Shown: in pieces, positions 17,122 through 25,566 of the stretch | Position numbering within the stretch: position 1 is the stretch's first letter | Layout: each line of letters opens with the position of its first letter | Assembly (NCBI RefSeq): GCF_025150085.1 | Contig: NZ_CP102280.1 | Coordinates: 635,001-699,000, forward strand | Direction: 5' to 3' | Length of the DNA: 64,000 nucleotides | Origin: Dorea longicatena | GTDB taxonomy: Bacteria > Bacillota > Clostridia > Lachnospirales > Lachnospiraceae | The notes under the pieces: model-generated | Told to the model about the DNA's origin: nothing | Databases searched by the model: none | The model's input: only the letters and a program-made list of their open reading frames with translations | Program-made: the position numbers and the translations under genes

Positions 17122-18369
17122 ATGAAAGGAAATGTAATTGTAGGACAATCTGGGGGACCAACTGCAGCGATCAATGCCAGTCTTGCCGGTGTATACCGGA
17201 CAGCGAAAGACCGTGGAGCCAATAAAGTATATGGAATGCTTCACGGAATCCAGGGATTATTAAAAGAAAAATATATTGATCTGTCAGATCATATCAAGAC
17301 CGAACTGGATGCGGAATTATTAAAAAGAACACCGGCCGCATTTTTGGGATCCTGCCGTTATAAGCTTCCGGAGATCCATGAGAACAGAGAAGTGTATGAT
17401 AAGATATTTGAGATCCTGGACAAACTGGATATCGAAGTATTTATCTATATCGGTGGAAATGATTCTATGGATACAATCAAGAAATTATCGGATTATGCCA
17501 TTATATTCGGTCATGCAATCCGTTTCATTGGATGTCCGAAGACGATTGATAATGACCTTGCACTTACCGATCATACTCCAGGATATGGAAGTGCGGCAAA
17601 ATATATCGGAACATCTATGAAAGAGATTATCCGTGACAGCTTCTGCCTGGAATATGAAAAAGGCGTGGTATCTATCGTCGAAATAATGGGAAGAAATGCC
17701 GGATGGCTGACCGGAGCGGCTGCATTGTCAAAGGGAGAAGACTGCGAAGGACCAGATCTTATCTATCTGCCGGAACTTCCATTTGATCTTCAGTTATTTG
17801 GAGAAAAGATCAAACAATTATTACAGGAGAAAACATCTATTGTTGTTGCAGTATCAGAAGGAATCCGTACAGAAGATGGAACTTATGTATGTGAACTTGG
17901 CAACAGTATTGACTTTGTAGATGCATTTGGACATAAGCAGTTATCCGGAACAGCATCTTACCTTGCAAGTTATATTGCAGGGGAGATTGGATGTAAGACA
18001 CGTGCGATTGAATTAAGTACATTACAAAGAGCCGCATCTCACGCAGCTTCAAGAGTTGATATACTGGAAGCATATCAGGTTGGAGGAGCAGCGGTAAAGG
18101 CAGCAGACGAAGGAGATACCGGAAAGATGGTAGTCTTAAAACGTCTGTCGGATGATCCATATCAGTGCGGAACAGAAGTAAAGGATGTACACAAGATTGC
18201 CAATGATGAGAAGCTTGTACCAAGAAACTGGGTAAACGAAGAAGGTACTTATGTAACAAATGAGTTTATTTCTTATGTGCGTCCATTGATTCAGGGGGAT
18301 GTATCACCGGTTATGGTAGATGGAATCCCAAGACATCTGTATACACCAAAAGAATTAAGCCACAGATAA
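17122..18369 (+). CDS. pfp: PPi-dependent 6-phosphofructokinase
   Basis: A 415-residue glycolytic enzyme phosphorylating fructose 6-phosphate, reversibly with pyrophosphate if the motif reading is right. GQSGGPTAAINASL is the N-terminal loop. IYIGGNDSMDT has Asp in place of the Gly of ATP-type enzymes, and CPKTIDNDLALTDHTPGYGS has the Lys typical of PPi enzymes. MGRNAGWLTG binds the sugar phosphate. The start at 17122 follows AGGAAGGAA; the frame extends 46 codons upstream without a site or similarity. Flanked by terminators on both sides, it is transcribed alone. Confidence 0.9.
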   Translation: MKGNVIVGQSGGPTAAINASLAGVYRTAKDRGANKVYGMLHGIQGLLKEKYIDLSDHIKTELDAELLKRTPAAFLGSCRYKLPEIHENREVYDKIFEILDKLDIEVFIYIGGNDSMDTIKKLSDYAIIFGHAIRFIGCPKTIDNDLALTDHTPGYGSAAKYIGTSMKEIIRDSFCLEYEKGVVSIVEIMGRNAGWLTGAAALSKGEDCEGPDLIYLPELPFDLQLFGEKIKQLLQEKTSIVVAVSEGIRTEDGTYVCELGNSIDFVDAFGHKQLSGTASYLASYIAGEIGCKTRAIELSTLQRAASHAASRVDILEAYQVGGAAVKAADEGDTGKMVVLKRLSDDPYQCGTEVKDVHKIANDEKLVPRNWVNEEGTYVTNEFISYVRPLIQGDVSPVMVDGIPRHLYTPKELSHR

Positions 18370-18400
18370 AAAATAGATAAGATTTGAAGATTGGAAAGAT

Positions 18401-18455
18401 AGTGCCGTATTGCGAGCGTATAACAAGATACATGTCTTGCAATATGGCACTTTTT
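18401..18455 (+). terminator. rho-independent terminator of pfp
   Basis: A 16-base arm (18401-18416) pairs with 18436-18451 with one or two mismatches and is followed by TTTT. Confidence 0.85.
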
Positions 18456-18469
18456 GTATACCAAAGCAG

Positions 18470-18507
18470 CATGTAAGAGAAGTTGCCGGCAGCAAGTTCT
18501 GTAGATA
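18470..18507 (+). repeat. dispersed palindromic repeat, copy 3a
   Basis: CATGTAAGAGAAGTTGCCGG then CAGCAAGTTCTGTAGATA; one of the best matches to the consensus and first of a tandem pair. Confidence 0.7.
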
Positions 18508-18513
18508 CAAAAA

Positions 18514-18550
18514 TATGTAAGAGAAGTTGTCTGTGGCAGGTCCTTTAAAG
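18514..18550 (+). repeat. dispersed palindromic repeat, copy 3b
   Basis: TATGTAAGAGAAGTTGTCTG then TGGCAGGTCCTTTAAAG; second of a tandem pair, 6 bases after copy 3a. Confidence 0.65.
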
Positions 18551-18737
18551 TGCTGTGCCAGAAAATATATAAAAACAATAAAAAAGGGTTGAAATTTTGA
18601 CATGAATCAGGTAAGATATCTTTAATCTATATTTTCAAGATAGATTCTTTTAATTAATCTATATAGTCTGTAGGACTTCGTGAGGCCTCACCAAATTTAC
18701 CATGTAAGAAAAAATGAAAAAAGAACAGGGGTGATAT

Positions 18738-20279
18738 ATGTTGCAACAAAAAGAAAGTTATGATGTGTTGCGGCTGATTGAGCATGGACAATTATGCTAT
18801 ATCAGTTCCGAAAATGTGCAGGGGAAAACCCTGGACAGATACTTAAAATATCATCCGGTAATAAAAAAACGGGAGATATTTTTATTATTAAAAGAGATAG
18901 CAGGACAACTGGCGTCATTTCACAGGTGCAGGGGAAATCCTTGTTATCAATATGTAAATCCATATAGTATTGTCAGGTCTGAAGATGGAAGAATTTATTT
19001 TCTGGATATGCAGTCGGAAGCAAACAGAAGCAAGATGATATTTATGCAAAGAAGAGATATCCGTGAATATTTTCTTCCGCCGGACGAAAAGTATTATCAA
19101 CATGCCAGTAAGGAACTGGATATGTATGGGCTGGGAAAAACATTTCAATATATTCTGGCATCTGTGGAGGCAGAACCACGTTTTAACAGACGAGAAGAAT
19201 ATCGTCTTCAGAGAATTATTTCAAAAGCAATGGGGATAAGATCACCCCATTATCTAAATGTATCAGAAATCCAAAAGCAAATCCCAAGGTATGAAGAAAA
19301 AGACAGAGATAAAATTTTGAATAATAAGGGGAAAAGAAGAAAAAAAGTGTGTATAACAGTAGTTTTGTCTATTGTTTTCGGGGGATATTTGTTCATAAAT
19401 GCATGGGAAAATGCTGAAAAAGCAAACCAGAGAGAGATGAAAAGAACGGAATCTTCCAAATCAGAAGAGAAAAAAAGTGAAAAATCGGATGACCGGATAA
19501 AAAAGAAAATATATGAAAGAGATGAAGAGTATCTGGAATTGGCACTGGCATATTTCCTGAATGTGGGAGATATGAAAAAAAGTCTGAAATGTCTGAATCA
19601 AATGGAGAATCAGACGCTGGCAGTTAATCTGAAAAGGCTTATCAAAGCGTATGAAAAACAAAAAGTGCCGGAAGAGGCAGAAAAATTTGCAGCAAGTCTT
19701 GCTTACCTGGAGAATGAATGGAAAGAAAGAAGTATGCAGTCGGAAGAGAAGAAAAAACAGGCAATACAGTGCCTGATAAGAGGGTATGGATTACTGGATG
19801 ATAAAGAAAGTTCAGAAAAAGTGTTGAATCTGGTAGAAGAAGGATTAAAGACAGATTATCTGAATGATTCTGCGAAGAGAGAACTATTGCAGTATCAGGC
19901 GTCTGCATTGGAAAAAGAAGAAAAGAAAGAGGAGGCAGCAAACATATATGCAGAGATATTGGAGGATGAGACGGAACCGGGTAAGAGAGAAGAGCTGTAT
20001 AAAAAGATGGTACAGTTGTATGAAACTGCAGGAAGACGGGATATGGCAAGCGATACATGCATTCAGGGGATAAAAGAGCTTGGAGAATCAGAAGAGTTGA
20101 AATTAACACATATAAGACTGATATGTGCAGATCCGGTTGTCAATAGAGATACGTGTGCACTCAAGATTAAAGAATATGTAACAGAAGATACTGAACTTTT
20201 GGAAAATGCAGAATTTAAGAAATTACAAAAAGAATATGGAATTAAGGCAGAAGGAGGAAATATATGGGTAGGAAGATAA
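18738..20279 (+). CDS. membrane pseudokinase with extracytoplasmic TPR-like repeats
   Basis: A 513-residue protein. Residues ~1-190 follow a protein-kinase fold: ENVQGKTLDRYLKY hinge, then YQYVNPYSIV where a kinase has HRDxKPxNI, and YFLDMQSE where it has DFG. The catalytic Asp of HRD is absent and the DFG Asp position is altered, so it is probably a pseudokinase. A basic stretch leads into one membrane helix (~203-222), then a long helical region of charged repeats (~250-500) resembling TPRs. The layout (pseudokinase, one TM, outer helical domain) recalls EssB/YukC of type VII secretion, but no other such genes are present. The next gene overlaps by 16 bases. Confidence 0.75.
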   Translation: MLQQKESYDVLRLIEHGQLCYISSENVQGKTLDRYLKYHPVIKKREIFLLLKEIAGQLASFHRCRGNPCYQYVNPYSIVRSEDGRIYFLDMQSEANRSKMIFMQRRDIREYFLPPDEKYYQHASKELDMYGLGKTFQYILASVEAEPRFNRREEYRLQRIISKAMGIRSPHYLNVSEIQKQIPRYEEKDRDKILNNKGKRRKKVCITVVLSIVFGGYLFINAWENAEKANQREMKRTESSKSEEKKSEKSDDRIKKKIYERDEEYLELALAYFLNVGDMKKSLKCLNQMENQTLAVNLKRLIKAYEKQKVPEEAEKFAASLAYLENEWKERSMQSEEKKKQAIQCLIRGYGLLDDKESSEKVLNLVEEGLKTDYLNDSAKRELLQYQASALEKEEKKEEAANIYAEILEDETEPGKREELYKKMVQLYETAGRRDMASDTCIQGIKELGESEELKLTHIRLICADPVVNRDTCALKIKEYVTEDTELLENAEFKKLQKEYGIKAEGGNIWVGR

Positions 20280-22375
20280 AAAAAGTAATAATGATAGCAG
20301 CGTTTGGTATGGTGACCGGAGGACAGATTGCTGATCTGTTACCGGAAGGAAATGTGATGCAGGTAGAAGCGGGAAGTCGAAAGCAGATTATAAAAGTAAA
20401 AAATAAAGTAAAAGACAGTAAGAAAGAATTTGACAAGGACAAAGATAACGCCAAAGATAATGAAAAGGATCTGGTAGAAGAGGGAGAAAAAGAGGACAGA
20501 AAAGATTCGGAGGAAGATAGAGAGAAAGACGATAAGAAAGATGACGGGAAAGATCCGGAGAAGGATGATGAAAAAGATGACGGGAAAGACTCAGAGAAGG
20601 ATGACGAGAAAGAGGATGGAAAAGATCCGGAGAAGGATGACGAGAAAGAGGATGGGAAAGACTCGGAGAAAGATGACGAGAAAGATGACGAGAAAGATGA
20701 CGGGAAAGACTTAGAGAAAGACGATGAAAAAGAGAATGGAAAAGATCCGGAGGAAGAAGAGATAAAAATGTATCATGCGGAATATGAGGATCCGGATGGT
20801 CAGAATGGCTATTATATCAGTGCTCCGACCGGAAAGATCACACATCTGAGTAAGAATGGCGTGACCAGATACCTTTTTGAGAATGGAGATGGGGAAAGGC
20901 AGGAAGGTACGCTGGAAAAATTAAATGAATCCTGCCGGTTGAAACAATTGAATTTTGCAGATGGAAGGAATGAACTGGAAGTATGGATGGAAGATGAAGA
21001 ACATCATCAGATTGAAAATTCAGAAAGCAGAAAGGAATTCTGGATAGACAGTGTAAGACCGGTGATCGGTCTGGAAGTGTCCGGAGGAGCAGATATTTGG
21101 CACAAAGAGGCAGCAGAGGTAGTGGTAGAAGCTTCTGACGGGAGCAATGGAAGCCAGATCGCGGAAATTATCTGTAAAACAGGAGAAAAAATAGTTGGGA
21201 AAAGCAGTAAAGGAGCAGAAAAATTTGTCATTACAGAAAGTTCACAGAATGGGGAAAGTACCCCGGTAACAATTATTGCTACAGACTATGCGGGAAATCA
21301 GACGGTGGTAACGGATCGGGTTTTTGTTGACAGAGATGCACCGAAAGCATTGATACAAGGAGTGGAGGATTATACGATTACCAGTAAACCTGTACAAGTC
21401 AGCTATCTGGCAGAAGAAGAGAATGTAATTCAGACGGTGCGGGCAAATATTTTAAAAGAAGATATCGATGGGAAAAAGGAAGAAACAGAAATCACAGAAT
21501 GGAAAACAAAAAGCAGGAATGAGTCTGGTGATACAAAAAAAGAAAGTGTGCAGACACTTGCAGAGGACGGGCTGTATAAACTCCGAATGAATGTAACAGA
21601 TATGGCAGGGAATGTCAGTCATGCCGAGAGACAGCTGATTATAGATAAAGAAAATCCCGTTATTGCACATGTAGATGAGTTGGATGGAAAGTATTTAAAG
21701 AAGTTTAGCTGGAATTATTCTATCGAGGAATCGATTAAGGATTTTACGAATTATACATATGTAATGAAAGTGGACGATGCATTTTATCGGCCAGGAGAAA
21801 AAATTGAAAAAGAAGGGGTACATGTACTGACAATTGAAGCTTTTGATTCAGCAGGAAATAAAGGAGAAGCAAAAGCGAGGTTTACCATCGATCATACACC
21901 GCCGGTGATCGAGTTTGAGGGGATAGAAGATGGAGAAAAATATGAAAAAGAAAAAACATTTTATGTCAGAACAGAGAATCTGGAAGATCAGATTGAATAC
22001 ATTAAAATTAATGGGAAAAAACAAAACAGGAAAAAACAGAAGAAGGGATATGAAATTCAGCTAAATGAGGCAAAAAATTATGAAATAGAGGTAAAAGCAA
22101 AAGATTTTGCGGGAAATGAAAAAGTTTCACAGATAGGATTTGAAATATACGAGGAAAAGAGTTTGTGGCAGAAAATTGTGGAACCGGTCAGAAAATATAT
22201 TTTTTATGGAAATGAAAAGGTAATACAGGATGAAAAAATGGTCAAGGAAGATAAAAAGGAAGGAAAAAAGAAGAACATAATTTTATGGGAGAGAGCTGTT
22301 TTATTTGGCGCATTGATTGTTGTAGGAATATGGAAACGGGAAAAAGTGAAAGAAATCTGGAAAAATCTTTCATAA
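20264..22375 (+). CDS. surface protein with charged repeats and Ig-like domains
   Basis: A 703-residue exported protein, translationally coupled to the pseudokinase gene through AAGGAGG inside that gene's end. A signal-like segment (residues ~6-30) precedes a highly charged repeat block (~75-170, units such as DDGKDPEKDDEKE). Several beta-sandwich segments with the recurring phrases TDYAGNQT, TDMAGNVSH, FDSAGNKGEA and DFAGNEK follow (~260-630), each matching the end of a bacterial Ig-like repeat. One C-terminal membrane helix (~675-695, AVLFGALIVVGIW) and a basic tail anchor it. No LPXTG is seen. Function unknown; partner of the pseudokinase is the strongest inference. Confidence 0.8.
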   Translation: MGRKIKKVIMIAAFGMVTGGQIADLLPEGNVMQVEAGSRKQIIKVKNKVKDSKKEFDKDKDNAKDNEKDLVEEGEKEDRKDSEEDREKDDKKDDGKDPEKDDEKDDGKDSEKDDEKEDGKDPEKDDEKEDGKDSEKDDEKDDEKDDGKDLEKDDEKENGKDPEEEEIKMYHAEYEDPDGQNGYYISAPTGKITHLSKNGVTRYLFENGDGERQEGTLEKLNESCRLKQLNFADGRNELEVWMEDEEHHQIENSESRKEFWIDSVRPVIGLEVSGGADIWHKEAAEVVVEASDGSNGSQIAEIICKTGEKIVGKSSKGAEKFVITESSQNGESTPVTIIATDYAGNQTVVTDRVFVDRDAPKALIQGVEDYTITSKPVQVSYLAEEENVIQTVRANILKEDIDGKKEETEITEWKTKSRNESGDTKKESVQTLAEDGLYKLRMNVTDMAGNVSHAERQLIIDKENPVIAHVDELDGKYLKKFSWNYSIEESIKDFTNYTYVMKVDDAFYRPGEKIEKEGVHVLTIEAFDSAGNKGEAKARFTIDHTPPVIEFEGIEDGEKYEKEKTFYVRTENLEDQIEYIKINGKKQNRKKQKKGYEIQLNEAKNYEIEVKAKDFAGNEKVSQIGFEIYEEKSLWQKIVEPVRKYIFYGNEKVIQDEKMVKEDKKEGKKKNIILWERAVLFGALIVVGIWKREKVKEIWKNLS
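20505..20762 (+). repeat. tandem coding repeat (Asp/Lys/Glu-rich)
   Basis: Imperfect units of about 30-36 bases built on GAAAGATGACGGGAAAGA encode a DDEKEDGKDPEKD-type spacer. Such arrays change length by slippage. It lies inside the Ig-like surface protein gene. Confidence 0.8.
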
Positions 22376-22721
22376 AAGGGAGGATGCCGGGTAACCACTT
22401 TCGCAGTTCCCGGCATGTATTATGAAAAAGTTTATTCCAAATAGTATTTACATACTAGATAACGTCTTTTGTATATCAAAGGATATGAGAGAAATTCTAA
22501 ATCGTCATGTGTTCGGAAGTAGCTACCAAGTTCTCTGTATTTCTTTGATGATTATAGTATAAGAAAGACCTATGAAGAAAGAATGTTAAAGTAATGAAAG
22601 AATTTTGAAGGATAAATGAACAAATTGTGAACACGGGATTTTACAAAGATTTTGTTGGAAAATAGCGAAAAATAGATTATACTAATAGAAGTCAAATTGT
22701 AGAAAGAGGAGAAAATGAAGA
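22376..22721. other. intergenic region with a hairpin and a promoter
   Basis: A GC-rich hairpin (ATGCCGGG with CCCGGCAT, 22384-22418) without a T-run lies after the surface protein gene and may act as a weak terminator or 3' stabiliser. A promoter for the glycosyltransferase lies at 22655-22683. No coding sequence is seen. Confidence 0.6.
22655..22683 (+). promoter_or_regulatory. promoter of the glycosyltransferase gene
   Basis: TTGGAA and TATACT with a 17-base spacer, about 40 bases before the ATG at 22722. Confidence 0.6.
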
Positions 22722-23738
22722 ATGAAATATATTTCTTTTGCCATTCCGTGTTATAATTCACAGGATTATATGGCCCATGCGATAGAAAGTATTCTTCCGG
22801 GTGGAGAAGATATTGAAATAATTATCGTAAATGACGGATCAAAGGACAGAACATCAGAGATTGCTCATGAATATATGGAAAAATACCCTACTATTATTAA
22901 AGTAGTAGACAAGGAAAATGGTGGACATGGAGATGCTGTAAACTCAGGGCTGATGCATGCAACCGGTAAATATTTTAAGGTTGTAGACAGTGATGACTGG
23001 GTGGACGAAGATGCACTTCATAAAATATTAGATGTTTTACGCCATATGGAAGAAGATGGAATGGAACTGGATATGTTGATCGCTAACTATGTGTATGAAA
23101 AAGTTGGTGCAACACATAAGAAGGTGATTCATTATCGTAACGTATTGCCACAGGATGAGATTTTCCGTTGGGATGATATGGGACATTTCCGTCTGGATCA
23201 GTATATTCTGATGCACTCGGTTATTTACCGTACAGACATGTTAAAACTGATCCAACTTCATCTGCCAAAGCATACATTCTATGTGGACAATATTTATGTA
23301 TATTACCCACTCCCGCATGTACGCAAAATTTACTATATGGATGTAGACTTCTATAGATATTTTATTGGAAGAGAAGATCAGTCGGTTAATGAGAAAGTAA
23401 TGATCAAAAGGCTGGATCAGCAGATTTTTGTCACAAAGACGATGATTGATATGTATCAGCTTAAAGATATTGGAAGTAAGAAATTAAGACAGTACATGCT
23501 TAATTATCTTGCAATCATGATGACAGTTTCTTCTATTCTTTGCATCCGTTCCAAGGATAAAGAAAATCTGGAAAAGAAAAAGGAATTATGGCAGTATCTG
23601 AAGAAAAAAGATATGCGAAGCTTTATCAGAATCCGTTACGGTATTCTCGGACAGACAATGAACATTCCGGGAAAATCAGGACGTAAGATATCGTCATTGG
23701 TTTATATTGTTGCGCGGAGATTGATTGGATTTAATTAA
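22722..23738 (+). CDS. family 2 glycosyltransferase
   Basis: A 338-residue GT-A enzyme that transfers a sugar from a nucleotide donor. The N-terminal nucleotide-binding fold is clear: ISFAIPCYNSQDYM at the start, IIIVNDGSKDRTSEIA near residue 33, ENGGHGDAVNSGL near 66 and the metal-binding VVDSDDWVDEDAL near 88. The second half (residues ~150-330) is helical and has no obvious membrane segment. It stands alone, so acceptor and pathway (cell-wall polymer, capsule or glycoprotein) cannot be told. Its stop codon abuts the left outer arm of the nested palindromic element. Confidence 0.9.
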   Translation: MKYISFAIPCYNSQDYMAHAIESILPGGEDIEIIIVNDGSKDRTSEIAHEYMEKYPTIIKVVDKENGGHGDAVNSGLMHATGKYFKVVDSDDWVDEDALHKILDVLRHMEEDGMELDMLIANYVYEKVGATHKKVIHYRNVLPQDEIFRWDDMGHFRLDQYILMHSVIYRTDMLKLIQLHLPKHTFYVDNIYVYYPLPHVRKIYYMDVDFYRYFIGREDQSVNEKVMIKRLDQQIFVTKTMIDMYQLKDIGSKKLRQYMLNYLAIMMTVSSILCIRSKDKENLEKKKELWQYLKKKDMRSFIRIRYGILGQTMNIPGKSGRKISSLVYIVARRLIGFN

Positions 23739-24409
23739 TTTCTATTTAGTTCATCATCGTGGCTTACCCCGGTCCATGAGAAAGACTTGGTATCCTGTTG
23801 CGGGCTAAGATTCCACGATGAAGAAGTTGTAAGGGCGTCAGAATTTTCTAAAAGCACCCGGCCTATGTGCCAAACTCGCCGTTCGGCTCAAACAGTGGCA
23901 CATATTCCGGGTAACGAAAATTCTGGCGCTCTAACAACTTCTAATCATCGATCCATATACGCCCGCAACAGGATACCAAGTCTTTCTCATGTCGTGATAG
24001 GCCAATGATAATGAATTCAATAGAGGGACTGTAACCTTTATGTGTAATCGGAAATTTGTAGTGAATGCCTTAATTTTCCGACTTTTCCGATAGATACACT
24101 TACGGTAGCACAATGGTTACAATTCCCGGTATTTAATTATTATGGCATGCGAAAACGTGACTGAATAAAAGTATGGGAGTGATTTCTGTGCATATGAGGT
24201 CATGGTTAGTAACTCTTGAGTAATAAAATTGGCCGTTAGCCTTGGAAAAATCATTGTCTGAGACGAATGTCGAGTTTTGATTTTTCCAAGGCTGGTTTTA
24301 GGACAATTTTGTTGCTCAAGAGTTACTCCATGATCGAATCAGCACAGAAATCACTCCCATACTTTTATTCGGGACTTGGGTAAGACGACATGATGAACTA
24401 AATAGAAAT
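23738..24409. other. multi-arm nested inverted-repeat element, non-coding
   Basis: The 672-bp region folds into three long hairpin arms inside an outer stem. Outer stem: 23738-23756 and 24391-24409 are perfectly complementary (19 bp), and pairing resumes at 23764-23769 with 24378-24383. Arm A: 23775-23805 with 23961-23991, perfect over 31 bp, with further nested pairing inwards to a CTATGTGCCA/TGGCACATA tip. Arm B: 24025-24036 with 24115-24126 and inner GTGTA...TCGGAAA pairing. Arm C: 24163-24191 with 24342-24370, perfect over 29 bp, then inner arms 24210-24230 with 24304-24324 and 24238-24253 with 24278-24293. Inner arms contain G-U pairs. No credible gene is inside. The right end overlaps the last codons of SseB. 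It could be a structured RNA, a cruciform DNA site or a non-autonomous mobile element. Confidence 0.8.
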
Positions 24410-24826
24410 CTCTCCTAAAATAATTCTCAACAGTGCTTTATCCAACATAATCGTCCGGTTCCAAGGATTGATGATGATACCCTGAATGTTATCAGCTGTA
24501 ATGGCAGAATTAAATAACTGTTTCATATCAGTAAGAAATGTAGACATTACGCTTCCGGAACCTTTGAGTTCTTCATCGAAGCTGGTAAATGCCGCCCACC
24601 ATTTGCGGCCGTCATCGGTCTGGATTGCCTGTACCTGGAGGCCGGAAGCAGCGGAAGAAGGATCAATTGCGATAATCAGTTCGCCGTGTTCATTCATACG
24701 CCGGCGGATGACAGTTAGAGTATGAGCAAGCATTTCCTGAGATGGTTCCTGTTGAAGAGCTGCAATGGCAGATTCAATCTTGTTATTGCCTTGTAAAGTT
24801 TTATCGGTATGTGTATGGTCATTCAT
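24398..24826 (-). CDS. SseB-family protein
   Basis: A 142-residue soluble protein matching the SseB N-terminal domain: IAALQQEPSQEMLAHTL near residue 20, WWAAFTSFDEELKGSG near 77, and GIIINPWNRTIMLDKALLRIIL at the C-terminus. The last is the best-conserved segment of the family. SseB was named for enhanced serine sensitivity in E. coli; its mechanism is not established. The final residues GEISI and the stop lie within the outer arm of the palindromic element, so the element's insertion may have defined the present C-terminus. Confidence 0.85.
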   Translation of the reverse strand: MNDHTHTDKTLQGNNKIESAIAALQQEPSQEMLAHTLTVIRRRMNEHGELIIAIDPSSAASGLQVQAIQTDDGRKWWAAFTSFDEELKGSGSVMSTFLTDMKQLFNSAITADNIQGIIINPWNRTIMLDKALLRIILGEISI

Positions 24827-24903
24827 AATTGTGCAAAATCCTTTCTAGATAGATAATGGATACAGAGAACCTGTCAATGACAGCCTCGCTTGCATATTTT
24901 TGT

Positions 24904-24944
24904 ATAAAAATATACGGACAGCAAGAGAGCCATCCGTATATTAA
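24904..24944 (-). terminator. rho-independent terminator of the sigma/anti-sigma operon
   Basis: On the minus strand ATATACGGA pairs with TCCGTATAT and is followed by TTTTTAT. Confidence 0.75.
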
Positions 24945-24972
24945 TATAAAGTATTTCAGTTGGAAGAGCAAG

Positions 24973-25566
24973 CTAATTGAACTCCCATGGAGAAATATAT
25001 TTATTTGGAGATGAAGCATATCCATTGTTATATTTCACTGTGACATATAAAGAGTCATCACCATCAACCAGTTTCACATAGCAGATATTATCTTTGTTGA
25101 ATTTGTGTGTGATATCGATGGACTGATTTTTGTAATACAGGATGACGGAACCATCTTTTTCATATTCTATATCCGGAGCATTTAGTTCTTCCATAATTTC
25201 TTCTTGTGTAAGGCTGCGTTCGGAGCCATCCTGGTTAAATGCAATGCCGCCTCCGCCAAATTCTTTATTTTTTCCGTCTTTATCTGCATAAGTTCCGGTA
25301 TAAGAACCGTCAGAATTGATTGTTAAAGTAGCAGTTGTCTGATCTCCGTGGATCCAGAGCTGGACTTTACGTTGAATTCCGCCAAGATCGGATGCGTAGG
25401 CTGTTCCGGTTCCGACTGTTACGATCAGGCATGCGGCAACTGCGGCTGCTAATGTTTTTAATTTGTGCTTCCTATTTAAGATACTCATTTTGTCTACCTC
25501 CAGGGAAAAATTGACGGAGGCGGAAAGTGTATCAAAAGTCTGCTTGTATTTTTCTTTATTCGTCAT
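24973..25566 (-). CDS. putative membrane-anchored anti-sigma factor
   Basis: A 197-residue protein with a short cytoplasmic N-terminus (residues 1-38), one membrane helix (LKTLAAAVAACLIVTVGTG, ~37-56) and an extracytoplasmic domain containing DGSYTGTYADKDGK and CYVKLVDGDDSLYVTVKYN. The gene overlaps the end of an ECF sigma gene by 11 bases with AGGAGG inside that gene, an arrangement typical of ECF sigma/anti-sigma pairs. No zinc-binding anti-sigma motif is visible, so the assignment rests on topology and context. The outer domain may sense cell-envelope change. Confidence 0.75.
   Translation of the reverse strand: MTNKEKYKQTFDTLSASVNFSLEVDKMSILNRKHKLKTLAAAVAACLIVTVGTGTAYASDLGGIQRKVQLWIHGDQTTATLTINSDGSYTGTYADKDGKNKEFGGGGIAFNQDGSERSLTQEEIMEELNAPDIEYEKDGSVILYYKNQSIDITHKFNKDNICYVKLVDGDDSLYVTVKYNNGYASSPNKYISPWEFN

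Larger units (their letters stand above)
18370..18737. other. intergenic region with terminator, tandem repeats and palindrome
   Basis: No gene is seen here. It holds the pfp terminator (18401-18455), two tandem copies of the dispersed repeat (18470-18507 and 18514-18550), a perfect palindrome GTGAGGCCTCAC at 18680-18691, and the GGGGTGAT ribosome site for the pseudokinase gene. Confidence 0.7.

Noticed and set aside
20505..20762. Regular repeats resembling a CRISPR array or satellite
   Set aside because: The repeats lie in frame within the surface protein gene, have no unique spacers and encode a continuous charged peptide.
23787..24008. Open frame inside the nested palindrome
   Set aside because: It reads through both strands of a perfect hairpin, has no ribosome site and its sequence is forced by the inverted repeat.
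23738..24409. Classical insertion sequence
   Set aside because: No transposase frame is present and no target-site duplication is visible outside the 19-bp outer arms; a non-autonomous element remains possible.
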